Below, piece by piece: positions 44,352-51,059 of a stretch of 64,000 nucleotides of DNA (position 1 is its first letter; the number at the start of each line of letters is the position of its first letter). The stretch is from Bradyrhizobium cosmicum (lineage in GTDB: Bacteria; Pseudomonadota; Alphaproteobacteria; Rhizobiales; Xanthobacteraceae). The stretch lies in assembly GCF_007290395.2 (NCBI RefSeq), contig NZ_CP041656.2, positions 6,448,001 to 6,512,000 on the forward strand. Reading direction: 5' to 3'. The translations under genes were made by a program, and so were the position numbers. The notes under the pieces are model-generated. The model saw nothing but the letters and a program-made list of their open reading frames with translations. It did no database searches and was not told the origin of the DNA.

Positions 44352-44500
44352 TCATCGTGATCCGCCGCCCGCATCGCGCCGATAGCGGAAGTCGCAATGA
44401 TCGGCGCCTTGCATGATGGTCTGCGTCCGCGTGAGCTTGATGTCGGGGCCGAACCCTTCCGCGACCGCAAAATTGGCGGTGAGACCAGCAGAAAGCCAAG
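44352..44500 (-). pseudogene. C-terminal remnant, ATC (L-2-amino-thiazoline-4-carboxylate) hydrolase-like
   Basis: One minus frame ends with [20 protein letters not shown] and [11 protein letters not shown], the C-terminal signature of the ATC hydrolase family (a T-x-T-x2-x-G-D/A-D-H-C-D-F-R pattern), ending in TGA at 44352-44354. No N-terminal part or start is found upstream, so about 200 residues are missing. I take it as the tail of a deleted gene at the border of the gene-poor block. Confidence 0.45.
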
Positions 44501-44575
44501 CTGCGGCTCCCCAGCGACGCCCCCATAGTTGCTGATGGGACGGTTGGCGATTGGGTCACCCTGACCTCGCCATCC

Positions 44576-44657
44576 AAAAGAAAACCCGCCGACCTGGCGG
44601 GCCGACGGGAGTTACAGATAGCGAGAGGCGGAGGCCAGTCGCTCGAAGCAAGTGTAG
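44576..44657 (-). ncRNA. candidate sRNA with pyrimidine-rich anti-SD segment and strong terminator
   Basis: On the minus strand a TACACT -10-like box (44651-44656) precedes about 80 bases containing the CCTCCGCCTCTC tract (44634-44623) and ending in a perfect hairpin CCCGCC-AGGTC-GGCGGG (44601-44585) followed by TTTTCTTTT. No gene on that strand uses this terminator. The layout resembles alphaproteobacterial sRNAs that mask ribosome sites. No clear -35 is seen. Confidence 0.45.
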
Positions 44658-44767
44658 CACGACAGCCTAGCAACGCGACCATACGCTCAACTCAACCTTA
44701 ACGGCGTGAGAATCATCTTCGGCTTCGGGAAAGGCCATGGGGGAGATATGCGGCCTTGTTCAAGGCG

Positions 44768-45008
44768 AAGGCCCGCCAGAAGCCAGCCCGCGGTGGGCCT
44801 TGCCTCAATTGGAGCTTGCCCCATCTTAATCAATTAGTCGGTTCCTGTCTGCGTTGCGGCAGATTTAATTTGCGCTTTCACGAAGCCTCGGTAGCTTTGG
44901 CCCGCCGGGGCCGGCTGCATATTTTCACTTGGATATTTTTCACCCGGGTATTTCGACAATGAGACCGCAGCAGTCCCCTGCTGCGGTCCTGTCATACCGG
45001 AGTTGCAA
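44768..45008 (+). promoter_or_regulatory. duplicated leader, copy 1
   Basis: The leader opens with a hairpin (AAGGCCC 44768-44774 with GGGCCTT 44795-44801) and later carries ATATTTTTCACCCGGGTATT (ACCCGGGT at 44942-44949), then a perfect 11-bp hairpin GACCGCAGCAG/CTGCTGCGGTC (44963-44973, 44978-44988, loop TCCC). GGAG (44999-45002) and the 72-residue ORF follow. The same order recurs at 49466-49702. Confidence 0.6.
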
Positions 45009-45227
45009 ATGATCTTTCTCGAAAATGATCTTGAAGTTCTTACTCTGATCAATGCGTTTGTGGAGATCAGGAGTCGCGGGACGCGCCGTGCACTTCTGAT
45101 GCTCGTCGAAGAGCTGGCGCAGAAAGGCGGTCCCCTTGTCCCAAACAAAAACCCCACCGGCTTTAAGCCGGCGGGAGTTGATCTAGATTCTAGACCGGCG
45201 GGCACCGGTCGCTTGCTCCAACATTAG
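45009..45227 (+). CDS. 72-residue duplicated small protein, copy 1
   Basis: The ORF begins MIFLENDLEVLTLINAFVEI and continues SRGTRRALLMLVEELAQ, ending with PAGVDLDSRPAGTGRLLQH. Its paralogue at 49703-49921 has the same length, 72 residues, and the same helical core and end. The core (F-x-E-I-x-S-R-G-T-R-R-x-L-L-x-L-V-E-E-L-A) resembles the C-terminal helices of Rhizobiales XRE-type regulators, without their DNA-binding domain; that likeness is my inference. The ATG is preceded by GGAG and a conserved hairpin leader. Confidence 0.6.
   Translation: MIFLENDLEVLTLINAFVEIRSRGTRRALLMLVEELAQKGGPLVPNKNPTGFKPAGVDLDSRPAGTGRLLQH
45143..45174 (-). terminator. terminator-like hairpin on the minus strand inside the 72-residue ORF
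   Basis: Read on the minus strand, CCCGCCGGCTTAAAGCCGGTGGGG is a hairpin (arms around a TTAAA loop) followed by TTTTTG at the plus-strand AACAAAAA. It overlaps the 3' part of the small ORF and the second copy keeps only a weaker version. It may end an antisense transcript. Confidence 0.35.
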
Positions 45228-45252
45228 CACCAATCTTTCGCCCCCGCTCTAA

Positions 45253-45360
45253 AGCGCTGCCCTCGCATCCGCGATCGAAAGAGGATGGCTGGATCTGCAC
45301 GAAAGCGGTACTCTCGTCACGCTGATGGCGTCAGGCGACGATCTGCTGGCAAGACGCTAG
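45253..45360 (+). pseudogene. C-terminal gene remnant (34 codons)
   Basis: One plus frame reads AALASAIERGWLDLHESGTL and continues VTLMASGDDLLARR to a TAG at 45358-45360. The W-L-D-L-H-E-S-G-T pattern looks like the end of a conserved Bradyrhizobium hypothetical protein. A TAA lies in frame at 45250-45252 and there is no start, so it seems to be a fragment of a lost gene. Confidence 0.3.
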
Positions 45361-45849
45361 GAATTGCGACACATAGCATCGCTTGTTTTGCTGCCTGCCC
45401 GCCCCGGGCTGGCGGAGCGGCCCCGGGTTCGACTACGATTCCTCCCCTGCCGCCGCGGTCGCCGAGCATTTCCATCCAAGCTCTTTGTCCCGGACGCCTG
45501 TCCCGATTAGGACACCTTGCACTCCGAATTAGGACACGATCTTCTTCCCAAATGGGTGGGTGTTGAGTCGCCCGCATAGGAGTGCGACTGCGGAAAAGCC
45601 TCAGTCCCGCCAGCCCCGGATCGGGGCTTTTTCGTTTTCGGGGGAATAAAAACGCCGCCCGCTTAAATGACCGCGAGCGGCGGCTTACCAGCCCCGAGGG
45701 GGATGATGCAAAACCCCGGTACAGATTGGTCTATATAGACTTGGAGAGGTTCAATGTTGCGGTGCGAAATACCGCAGATGTGGCTATCCACCGTGGGCTG
45801 GAACCGGCCGGTCACGCAAAGATGTCGCCTCGGAGAAAGATGACCAGCA
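45361..45849. other. gene-poor stretch with repeated TTAGGAC boxes and a candidate sRNA
   Basis: No reliable gene. ATTAGGACAC occurs at 45506-45515 and 45528-45537 (22 bases apart); the first is part of the inverted TGTCC-CGATTA-GGACA (45499-45514). A terminator hairpin lies at 45612-45632. The 91-codon frame 45582-45857 starts inside the terminator region and has no family resemblance. Confidence 0.45.
45545..45632 (+). ncRNA. candidate short transcript ending in an intrinsic terminator
   Basis: After the ATTAGGACAC boxes, an AGTCGC/GCGACT hairpin (around 45561-45585) is followed by a perfect terminator, AGCCCCG-GAT-CGGGGCT (45612-45628), and TTTTTCG. No protein is encoded before it, so a small RNA of about 80-90 bases is a possible product. 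No promoter can be fixed with confidence. Confidence 0.35.
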
Positions 45850-45960
45850 GAACCTAGCGGACAAGACGACCGTTCGGGCGATTGCAAAACGTTCCTTTTT
45901 GAGAGCCGTTCCGTTCGCTCACATCGTGACCATTGTGAGCACCTCGACTCTACTTGTCCT
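45850..45960 (-). pseudogene. degenerate paralogue of the 64-residue coiled-coil gene
   Basis: DNA here matches the 3' half of the gene at 47817-48011 and its downstream flank: CCAGCAGAACCTAGCGGA against CCAGCAGAGGATACTTAGCGGA, then TTCGGGCGAT, then CGCTCACATC and GTGACC. On the minus strand EVLT and GHDVSERN segments remain but in different frames, with a stop. I read it as a decayed second copy. Confidence 0.45.
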
Positions 45961-46178
45961 TCATCTTCGGGGCACGTCCAGGCGGCTAACCTATTGCTAC
46001 ATCCATCTGAGGATCAGCTACCCCGACCGCCGCTACCGCGCGGCATGCAGGACTTGCCGACGCTCAACGACCGCTGCCTCGCGCTCCCGGCAAAACTTCC
46101 CTACGCCGCCTTTGCACTCCCGGTCTCTCGCGGCGGTGGCGTCGGAAAGGGATGCCTGCGCGATTATCACGGGAGGTG

Positions 46179-46403
46179 ATGGGCATCAGCGTCACGTCAT
46201 TAATGTTCGTCGAGGCGATCCTCGATTTGATCTCGACCGGGACGATGCGGCTCGATCCCTCCGACAAGCTTGAAGACTTAGTCCCCGTCAGCGGCCGCGA
46301 CGCCAGCTTGACGTTCTCTGCCGGATGGAACGCTGGTCGCCAACTCGTCGAGCTAAAATGTCGACGGAAACCGAGGTGGTTAGAGCGCGGCTCTCACGAT
46401 TAA
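46179..46403 (+). CDS. possible small hypothetical protein
   Basis: A 74-codon frame starts MGISVTSLMFVEAILDLIST and continues GTMRLDPSDKLEDLVPVSG, of plausible helical composition in the first half. Its ATG overlaps the TGA of an upstream 61-codon frame (TGATG) and follows GGGAGG by only two bases, which is close for a ribosome site. The second half is basic and less protein-like. A real gene is possible but not established. Confidence 0.3.
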   Translation: MGISVTSLMFVEAILDLISTGTMRLDPSDKLEDLVPVSGRDASLTFSAGWNAGRQLVELKCRRKPRWLERGSHD

Positions 46404-46512
46404 GAAAAAATGAACTGGAGTGCCCGTAAGGTTCCGGGTGAGGGAACTAATACTGGGAACTTTGCGTTGAATCGCGTACAGCCATTAAGAGCTACGCAGC
46501 ACGGGTGGGACG

Positions 46513-46596
46513 ATGGCCACGACCTTGCAGATAACCGTTGCGCTTTGGGTTATGATTTTTTGCGCCGCAATAAAATGCTATCAGGTACTGCTCTAG
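46513..46596 (+). CDS. 27-residue putative membrane microprotein
   Basis: The short frame encodes MATTLQITVALWVMIFCAAI and KCYQVLL: one membrane helix with a Lys-Cys-Tyr C-terminal edge. GGTGGGACG precedes the ATG. Its last four bases overlap the end of the convergent 70-residue membrane gene. Small size makes the call uncertain. Confidence 0.4.
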   Translation: MATTLQITVALWVMIFCAAIKCYQVLL

Positions 46597-46805
46597 TCAC
46601 TTAGAGCAATCAGCCACTTTGCAATTGCGAAGGCCCCCCATAGGATCGCGGCCGACCAGCCCAAGGTGGCCAGGGCGATGGCAACGAGATAGCAAAGCGT
46701 GACGATGCGTCGATACCAGCGCGGCGCCTTGATGCTGGGATCTTGGACGGTCAGCTTATCCTCCCGAAGTCTGGGCTGCACCTTATCACGCGCTGCCATC
46801 TTCAT
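46593..46805 (-). CDS. 70-residue two-helix membrane protein
   Basis: The protein begins MKMAARDKVQPRLREDKLTV with a hydrophilic N-terminus, then two helices, VTLCYLVAIALATLGWSAAI and LWGAFAIAKWLIAL. The amphipathic start and clean hydrophobic segments support coding. No ribosome site is strong. Function unknown; it lies in the gene-poor block. Confidence 0.5.
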   Translation of the reverse strand: MKMAARDKVQPRLREDKLTVQDPSIKAPRWYRRIVTLCYLVAIALATLGWSAAILWGAFAIAKWLIALSD

Positions 46806-46894
46806 TTATTAGCGTGATCACACTTTCTGCAGGTTCAAAGATATCTAGGGCTGAAACTGTTTTCTGTGGCTGCGGGCGGCGCAGACGTCACAGC

Positions 46895-47071
46895 TTAGTA
46901 GCAGCGGTGCCGCGTGCAGCCGTCGTTGAAGGGCAGCTCGTCGTCGGCCAGCTTGTGCACGGGCCGTGCAAGGCGTTGCTCCATCGCGTCTAGTTGTGCG
47001 AGCCGCTGCTCGATCTCCGCAATAACCGTGATGGTCTGCTCTGGCGTCAAAGTCCGCTTTGTCTTCTTCAC
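46895..47071 (-). CDS. 58-residue small protein with GTG start
   Basis: This frame was found directly: MKKTKRTLTPEQTITVIAEI, EQRLAQLDAMEQRLARPVHK, then LADDELPFNDGCTRHRCY. GAGGAT lies six bases before the GTG at 47071. The heptad-like middle suggests a helix or coiled coil, and the C-terminal Cys/His cluster could bind metal. Codon usage in this frame is far better than in the overlapping 96-codon frame. No family name is known to me. Confidence 0.65.
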   Translation of the reverse strand: MKKTKRTLTPEQTITVIAEIEQRLAQLDAMEQRLARPVHKLADDELPFNDGCTRHRCY

Positions 47072-47266
47072 GCGTATCCTCGTCTCGATATTGTATTATT
47101 TCAGCTAAAGTACAGTGATGTTCGAGCAGCCACAACGCGAAGCGTGTATTAACCTCACCGCGTAGGGTTAAGACGACCCATGGAGCATCTCACTGCGCTT
47201 CTCGTCGTTGCACATCGGTGCTGCGCCTGCGCCGGCTATTGATCGCGATCGAACGCAACGCAATCT

Positions 47267-47725
47267 TTGGAGGGCATCGACACGACCCGAACCATCAAGC
47301 GGCCGATCGAGCTGGCAAGCTTCGCCGGCCAGCTCACACGCGCCGAAAAGCCCGAGACCGAGTTAGCTGCCACAGGCCAACGCTATGACAGGGGGCTCGC
47401 CGAATTGTGTTCATCACTCTCGATCGTGCCGACTGACCTCGACTGCAGCGTTTATCGGGTCCTCGAAGACTTTGGCGCCCGCGGCTACGCTTGGCGCGAG
47501 ACTGACCAGACCTGACGGACCTTGAGACGGATATCCGGCTCACGCGCTCCAGGGATTACAGCTACGTTCATGGTGGCGTTCAGTGCCGATCAAAGGCTGG
47601 TTCAGGGACGCAACCGCCGATACCGTCGCTCGACATTACCGACGCTGAAGTTTCTGCGCCTTGCAGGACCCCATCGCAGAAAACTCGACGAAGGCCTCCG
47701 ACCTACAGCTTTCGTTGCCGCTTAG
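47267..47725 (+). pseudogene. decayed conserved hypothetical gene with several frameshifts
   Basis: The first part, frame 1, reads RPIELASFAGQLTRAEKPET, RYDRGLAELCSSLSIVPTDL and VYRVLEDFGARGYAWRETD, then stops at 47513-47515. Sense continues in other frames: DLTDLETDIRLTR, then VAFSADQ back in frame 1, then GWFRDATADTVARHYRR, and finally a DLQLSLPLR segment near 47705. The order fits one Bradyrhizobium-type protein of about 150 residues, damaged by at least two frameshifts and a stop. No intact copy is in the window. Confidence 0.5.
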
Positions 47726-47816
47726 AGCCCGACGATCGTCCAGATTGAAGCAACGAGCCCCCGAACCGGGCTGGCGCGGGCTGCCCACAGCAATGTCATC
47801 TGCCAGCAGAGGATAC

Positions 47817-48011
47817 TTAGCGGATCAAGGCCACGATTCGGGCGATCTTCACGGCAAGTTCAGAACGCTGCTCTTTGAGGATCGTTTCCTGGTCGCTCAC
47901 ATCATGACCGTCCTGTGTGAGGACCTCGACCAACGCCTCTCGGTCCTCAATGTGCAAACGCTGCCGCGCAATTTCGAGCTGTAGGTCTATAAATTCACTA
48001 TCTAAAATCAT
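47817..48011 (-). CDS. 64-residue coiled-coil protein
   Basis: The ATG at 48011 (nine bases after AAGG) starts MILDSEFIDLQLEIARQRLH, followed by IEDREALVEVLTQDGHDVSD and a helical tail KEQRSELAVKIARIVALIR. Two helices separated by a DGHDVSD turn suggest a helical hairpin that dimerises. A decayed homologous copy lies at 45850-45960. The upstream 15 codons to 48056 are open but lack support. Confidence 0.6.
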   Translation of the reverse strand: MILDSEFIDLQLEIARQRLHIEDREALVEVLTQDGHDVSDQETILKEQRSELAVKIARIVALIR

Positions 48012-48425
48012 AATACTGAACCTTGGGCGAAGAGAGATGGGAGCCCGCCTGGACATTCACCCACGGTAAATCCGAAACACTAAAACGGGCGTAAAAGAAC
48101 CAATTATCGATGCAAGTTCCTTAATTGGAACGACGATTTAAGTTTACGACGAAACAATCAGCTGCTTTAAACGAGGCGACCGGGCGTCAAGTTTGAATAA
48201 TTAAGTTTTTAATTCCCGGGGCTGGATTTGCTCGAAACAATCTTTTGACCTCCTATCGTCAACTTCAAACGGGCCGCCCAGGAGGCGGCCCTTCTTTCGG
48301 CCGCCGCGGCGAGGAACGTTCAGTTGCTCAGGCGCTTAACTGGGACCAGCGTCGCTCCTGATGCGGGTAGAGCGACCCCGCCAAAGCCGTCTCGTCCATC
48401 CCCGTTACCTGCGACCTTTCTCCGC
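48012..48425. other. AT-richer intergenic stretch with terminator and sRNA candidate
   Basis: No gene is recognised. The stretch is AT-rich at 48080-48210 and carries a CCTCCT tract (48251-48256) and a strong plus-strand hairpin terminator at 48271-48297. Confidence 0.45.
48271..48297 (+). terminator. Rho-independent terminator, GGGCCGCC hairpin
   Basis: GGGCCGCC (48271-48278) pairs perfectly with GGCGGCCC (48284-48291) around CAGGA and is followed by TTCTTT. No plus-strand protein gene precedes it closely, so it may end a short RNA transcribed from the AT-rich region at about 48190. Confidence 0.65.
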
Positions 48426-48566
48426 ATGAATCTGCTGCCAATATTTTTGTGCATTGTCGGGCTGGGAATGGCGCTAGCCGGCGCATGGATAATTTGGGGA
48501 CCAACGAGCATGCTGACCGTCGTCGGAAGCGCCCTTTTCATCATCGGCCTCTGGTCCGTCGACTAA
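48426..48566 (+). CDS. 46-residue two-helix membrane protein
   Basis: The frame reads MNLLPIFLCIVGLGMALAGA and WIIWGPTSMLTVVGSALFII, ending GLWSVD: two closely spaced helices with a Gly-rich turn. The frame opens 34 codons earlier, with Pro/Arg-rich sequence that does not look coding. It converges on a 57-residue gene, seven bases apart. Confidence 0.5.
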   Translation: MNLLPIFLCIVGLGMALAGAWIIWGPTSMLTVVGSALFIIGLWSVD

Positions 48567-48572
48567 CAGATT

Positions 48573-48746
48573 TCACTTGTACCGTTCGAAAATGCCTCGC
48601 CCCTGAGCCGCATCGTCGGCGAGCTTGTCCCACTCGGCAGCCAGACGTAGCCAAGCCCTCTTGTCGATTTCGCTTCCAGCTTGTGCCGCCAAACGTCGGC
48701 ACTCATCCGCTTTCCTCGCGAACCTGTTAGCGTCAGATGGTGGCAC
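48573..48746 (-). CDS. 57-residue conserved helical small protein (GTG start)
   Basis: Read directly, the protein is MPPSDANRFARKADECRRLA, AQAGSEIDKRAWLRLAAEWD, KLADDAAQGRGIFERYK. The KADECRRLA-x-DK-x-AWLRLAAEW pattern belongs to a very common Rhizobiales small-protein family of unknown function. AGGAAGG lies just upstream of the GTG at 48746. The longer overlapping frame on this strand is a shadow. Confidence 0.75.
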   Translation of the reverse strand: MPPSDANRFARKADECRRLAAQAGSEIDKRAWLRLAAEWDKLADDAAQGRGIFERYK

Positions 48747-49170
48747 TGCATTTCCTTCCTACCGCCGATAATCGCGAAGCGGCAAAGGACGTTCCACAGC
48801 GAACGGGAGAGCCGACGAGCACAGCTTCGAGGGAGGTGTGGCGATGTTCTCGCTTCACGTTGATCGCACGGAGCTCAGCGAACAATCGGCGGGAGAAGAG
48901 AGTGGTCCGAGATCTCGATATCTTCTTGTCAGGATTAAATGATGCCCTCGCGCCTCCGAAAGATGAGACGTCCGACGCCGATGCTATCCGGTTCCAGAAT
49001 TAATGCGGGGGCGCGGCATCAAGCTTAATTCGCGAGTTCGATTGCTGCCGTCGTTGAAAGCGTTAGGTTGACACATCGGACATTGCCCTCGTCCGGGTTT
49101 ACCAAGGCGAAGTCGGCGCGCCATCATACTCGGCGCGTCGGCTTCTGCTTCCGACAGACGCGTCTGCATC
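48747..49170. other. no convincing gene
   Basis: Several short frames cross this stretch, including an 88-codon plus frame from 48737 that ends DIFLSGLNDALAPPKDE, but none has a supporting ribosome site and family resemblance. I could not assign a feature. Confidence 0.4.
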
Positions 49171-49290
49171 ATGCGAAGCATATTCACCGCTCTCACGTAC
49201 ATCTGTCCTTTGACGCTTGTCATCATCGGCATGGCGATGGGCATCGAGGCGAAAGATCGCAAGTCTCTGGCAAGCGCGATTGCAGGATGA
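49171..49290 (+). CDS. 39-residue putative membrane microprotein
   Basis: The frame reads MRSIFTALTYICPLTLVIIG followed by MAMGIEAKDRKSLASAIAG: one hydrophobic helix and a basic-acidic tail. The composition is plausible, but no ribosome site is clear, and the short size limits confidence. Confidence 0.35.
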   Translation: MRSIFTALTYICPLTLVIIGMAMGIEAKDRKSLASAIAG

Positions 49291-49465
49291 GGACTGAATT
49301 TCTGTCGTCGGGTAAGGGGGACAGGCTTTGAGCGGGGAAGCGTCGCACGCTTGTCCCCACCCTCGCCCCAACGCCTCAGATCATTCTCGTGTCGAGAACG
49401 TTGAGTTACGTTGGGGTCATGCCGGCCTGGCACTCCCGGCATAGATGCCCTCGTTTTGAGGTGTG

Positions 49466-49702
49466 AAAGGCCAGCCAGCAGCCAGCCTTCGGCGGCCTTT
49501 CCCTCATTTCAGCGTGTACGTTAAGCACGTAAAATAGTTGTGGCTGACCGCGAAAATATTCGTTTTGAAACAGATCGGATTTAATTCTAAAAAGTGATTG
49601 CCGGGGCTGGCTGCTTATTTCAGTTCGATCTTTTTACCCGGGTATTATGACGTGCGGACCGCGGCACTCCTTTGCGGTGGTCTTGTCATGCTGGAGTCGC
49701 AA
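49466..49702 (+). promoter_or_regulatory. duplicated leader, copy 2
   Basis: Same order as copy 1: hairpin AAAGGCC (49466-49472) with GGCCTTT (49494-49500) followed by CCCTCATTT, then the ATCTTTTTACCCGGGTATT block (ACCCGGGT at 49636-49643), then a GACC-x-C-GGCA hairpin (49657-49666 with 49673-49682, one G-T pair and one mismatch), GGAG and the 72-residue ORF. Confidence 0.6.
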
Positions 49703-49921
49703 ATGACTGTCTTTGAAACTGATCGCGAAGTTCTATGCTTGGTCAATGCCTTTACGGAGATCAAGAGCCGCGGGACGCGCCGCGCACTGCTCATGCTCAT
49801 CGAAGAGCTAGCTCAAAAAGCTCATCCCCTTCCGCCAAACAAGAACCCGCAGACCTTTGAGCCGGCGGGAGTTGATCTAGATTTTGGACCGGCGGGCACC
49901 GGTCGCTTGTGGCGACAGTAG
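49703..49921 (+). CDS. 72-residue duplicated small protein, copy 2
   Basis: The ORF begins MTVFETDREVLCLVNAFTEI and continues SRGTRRALLMLIEELAQKAH, ending PAGVDLDFGPAGTGRLWRQ. It has the same length as the copy at 45009-45227 and most differences are conservative (I/V, K/R, E/D), which suggests selection on the protein. GGAG precedes the ATG. An earlier ATG at 49598 is not shared with copy 1. Confidence 0.62.
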   Translation: MTVFETDREVLCLVNAFTEIKSRGTRRALLMLIEELAQKAHPLPPNKNPQTFEPAGVDLDFGPAGTGRLWRQ

Positions 49922-50103
49922 CGCGAAGGTCCGCCTGCGTGTAGGCGTGCCAATGATGTCAGCGGCACTTTGTTCACGCTCATAACCAGCACGAGCCTGA
50001 CTTAGCGCTGGCTTCAGTGCGAGAGCTTCGCTGAAGCAACGAGTTGTCGAACTTTATCGCGTCTGATTAGTCGGGACTTGTGCTCCGTCCTCATACGACT
50101 GCG

Positions 50104-50277
50104 CTACGTCTTTCGAAACCATTTAAGGGGCAGTCCGAGGTCGTAACCACGCCGACGAAGCTGTTCGTGAGTCTTTTTCAGCGCCGTTGCGATCTTCTCC
50201 GGTGAGACGCCGTCTTCGACCAAATCGCGAAAACGAGCGTCATCGCTTGGTGACCAAGCCGAATGCTCGCGGTCCAT
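50104..50277 (-). CDS. 57-residue Myb/SANT-like small protein
   Basis: Found directly in the minus strand: MDREHSAWSPSDDARFRDLV, EDGVSPEKIATALKKTHEQL, RRRGYDLGLPLKWFRKT. The W-x-P-x-D-D-x-R-F-x2-L-V-x2-G-V-S-x3-I-A pattern is a compact helix-turn-helix seen in small Rhizobiales proteins and GcrA-like domains, so DNA binding is possible. No ribosome site is strong. A frame that may precede it ends at 50284. Confidence 0.68.
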   Translation of the reverse strand: MDREHSAWSPSDDARFRDLVEDGVSPEKIATALKKTHEQLRRRGYDLGLPLKWFRKT

Positions 50278-50283
50278 CGTAAG

Positions 50284-50466
50284 TCAAAAGTCCCGTCGAA
50301 AAGTTTGATGCTCGAAATGTGGGGCGGGCCGCCAACCCGGGGCGATGAGCTGGCGACCCGTGCCGGGCGATTTCAGTTGAGTGGGTGAGCGCTCTTTTGG
50401 GGAAAGATCCGCCCCCGTCCGGCGATACAAGTCGTAGCGCAGTGCGACCGGCGGATTCAATTCCAT
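50284..50466 (-). CDS. possible 60-residue hypothetical protein
   Basis: The frame starts MELNPPVALRYDLYRRTGAD and is basic and Pro-rich, ending EHQTFRRDF. It stops seven bases before the Myb-like gene on the same strand. RYDLYRRTGADL is plausible for a small Bradyrhizobium protein, but evidence is weak. Confidence 0.35.
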   Translation of the reverse strand: MELNPPVALRYDLYRRTGADLSPKERSPTQLKSPGTGRQLIAPGWRPAPHFEHQTFRRDF

Positions 50467-51059
50467 TTACGGATTAACCTAACTTTGTATGGTTATCTAC
50501 CGCCGAAATAATTCATCTTTGAACAGCGCCTCGCAGGCCACAGGTGACCAAGCTAGCAAGCTTATCGTGGTTGAGGCAGCGTATGAGACCAACTCGCCCA
50601 GAGTCGATTCTCAGATCGTGCAAATCAAGGCGCAAACCCTGATATCTTCTTGAACATCGGGCCGGGCAATCTGGCTGGGGCAGAAGCGGCCTAAGCTATC
50701 GATAAGCCTAACCGAGCGGTCCGGGCTCGAGCCTCGGCCGGGACCCAATCGGCTCTGATTTATGACAAACTCGGCTCTCCGGGGCGCCCCGGGATGCACC
50801 CAACGAGACCCAGCGCGGGCGCAGCCTTCACAACGGATAGCTATCAGCCGGGCCGAGAGTAAGTCGCGTCGGCATGGTTCCTGTTGCACACGGCAGGCGC
50901 AAATTGATCACATCACCACCTCTATTGAAGCAAATAGTCGTCCCGCAACCTGATTATCGCAGAGACACCTCCACGTTTGCCGCGCGCGCGAATGTTGGGT
51001 GACGTCTGACTACCTTTCGTAACGTGTCCCCTGTCTTATTCTCAGAAAGAGAACCGTCT
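50467..51059. other. intergenic, no gene; upstream region of the Ig/lyase protein
   Basis: No convincing coding frame. A 14-base palindrome CCGGGGCGCCCCGG lies at 50779-50792. The last 60 bases form the leader of the 880-residue protein, with AAAGAGA near the ATG. Confidence 0.45.

Noticed and set aside
44299..44682. 127-codon minus frame over the ATC-hydrolase remnant
   Set aside because: Another frame of the same strand carries the family signature; this frame crosses a terminator.
45582..45857. 91-codon plus frame
   Set aside because: It starts in the sRNA-terminator region and has no supporting features, although its end is preserved partly as flank of a decayed copy.
45899..46273. Overlapping frames of 60-124 codons
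   Set aside because: Composition is inconsistent and they cover the degenerate coiled-coil copy.
44000..51000. Prophage or transposon explanation of the gene-poor block
   Set aside because: No integrase, transposase, capsid or replication gene, and no terminal repeats were recognised; only a possible IS-end-like motif near 45499.
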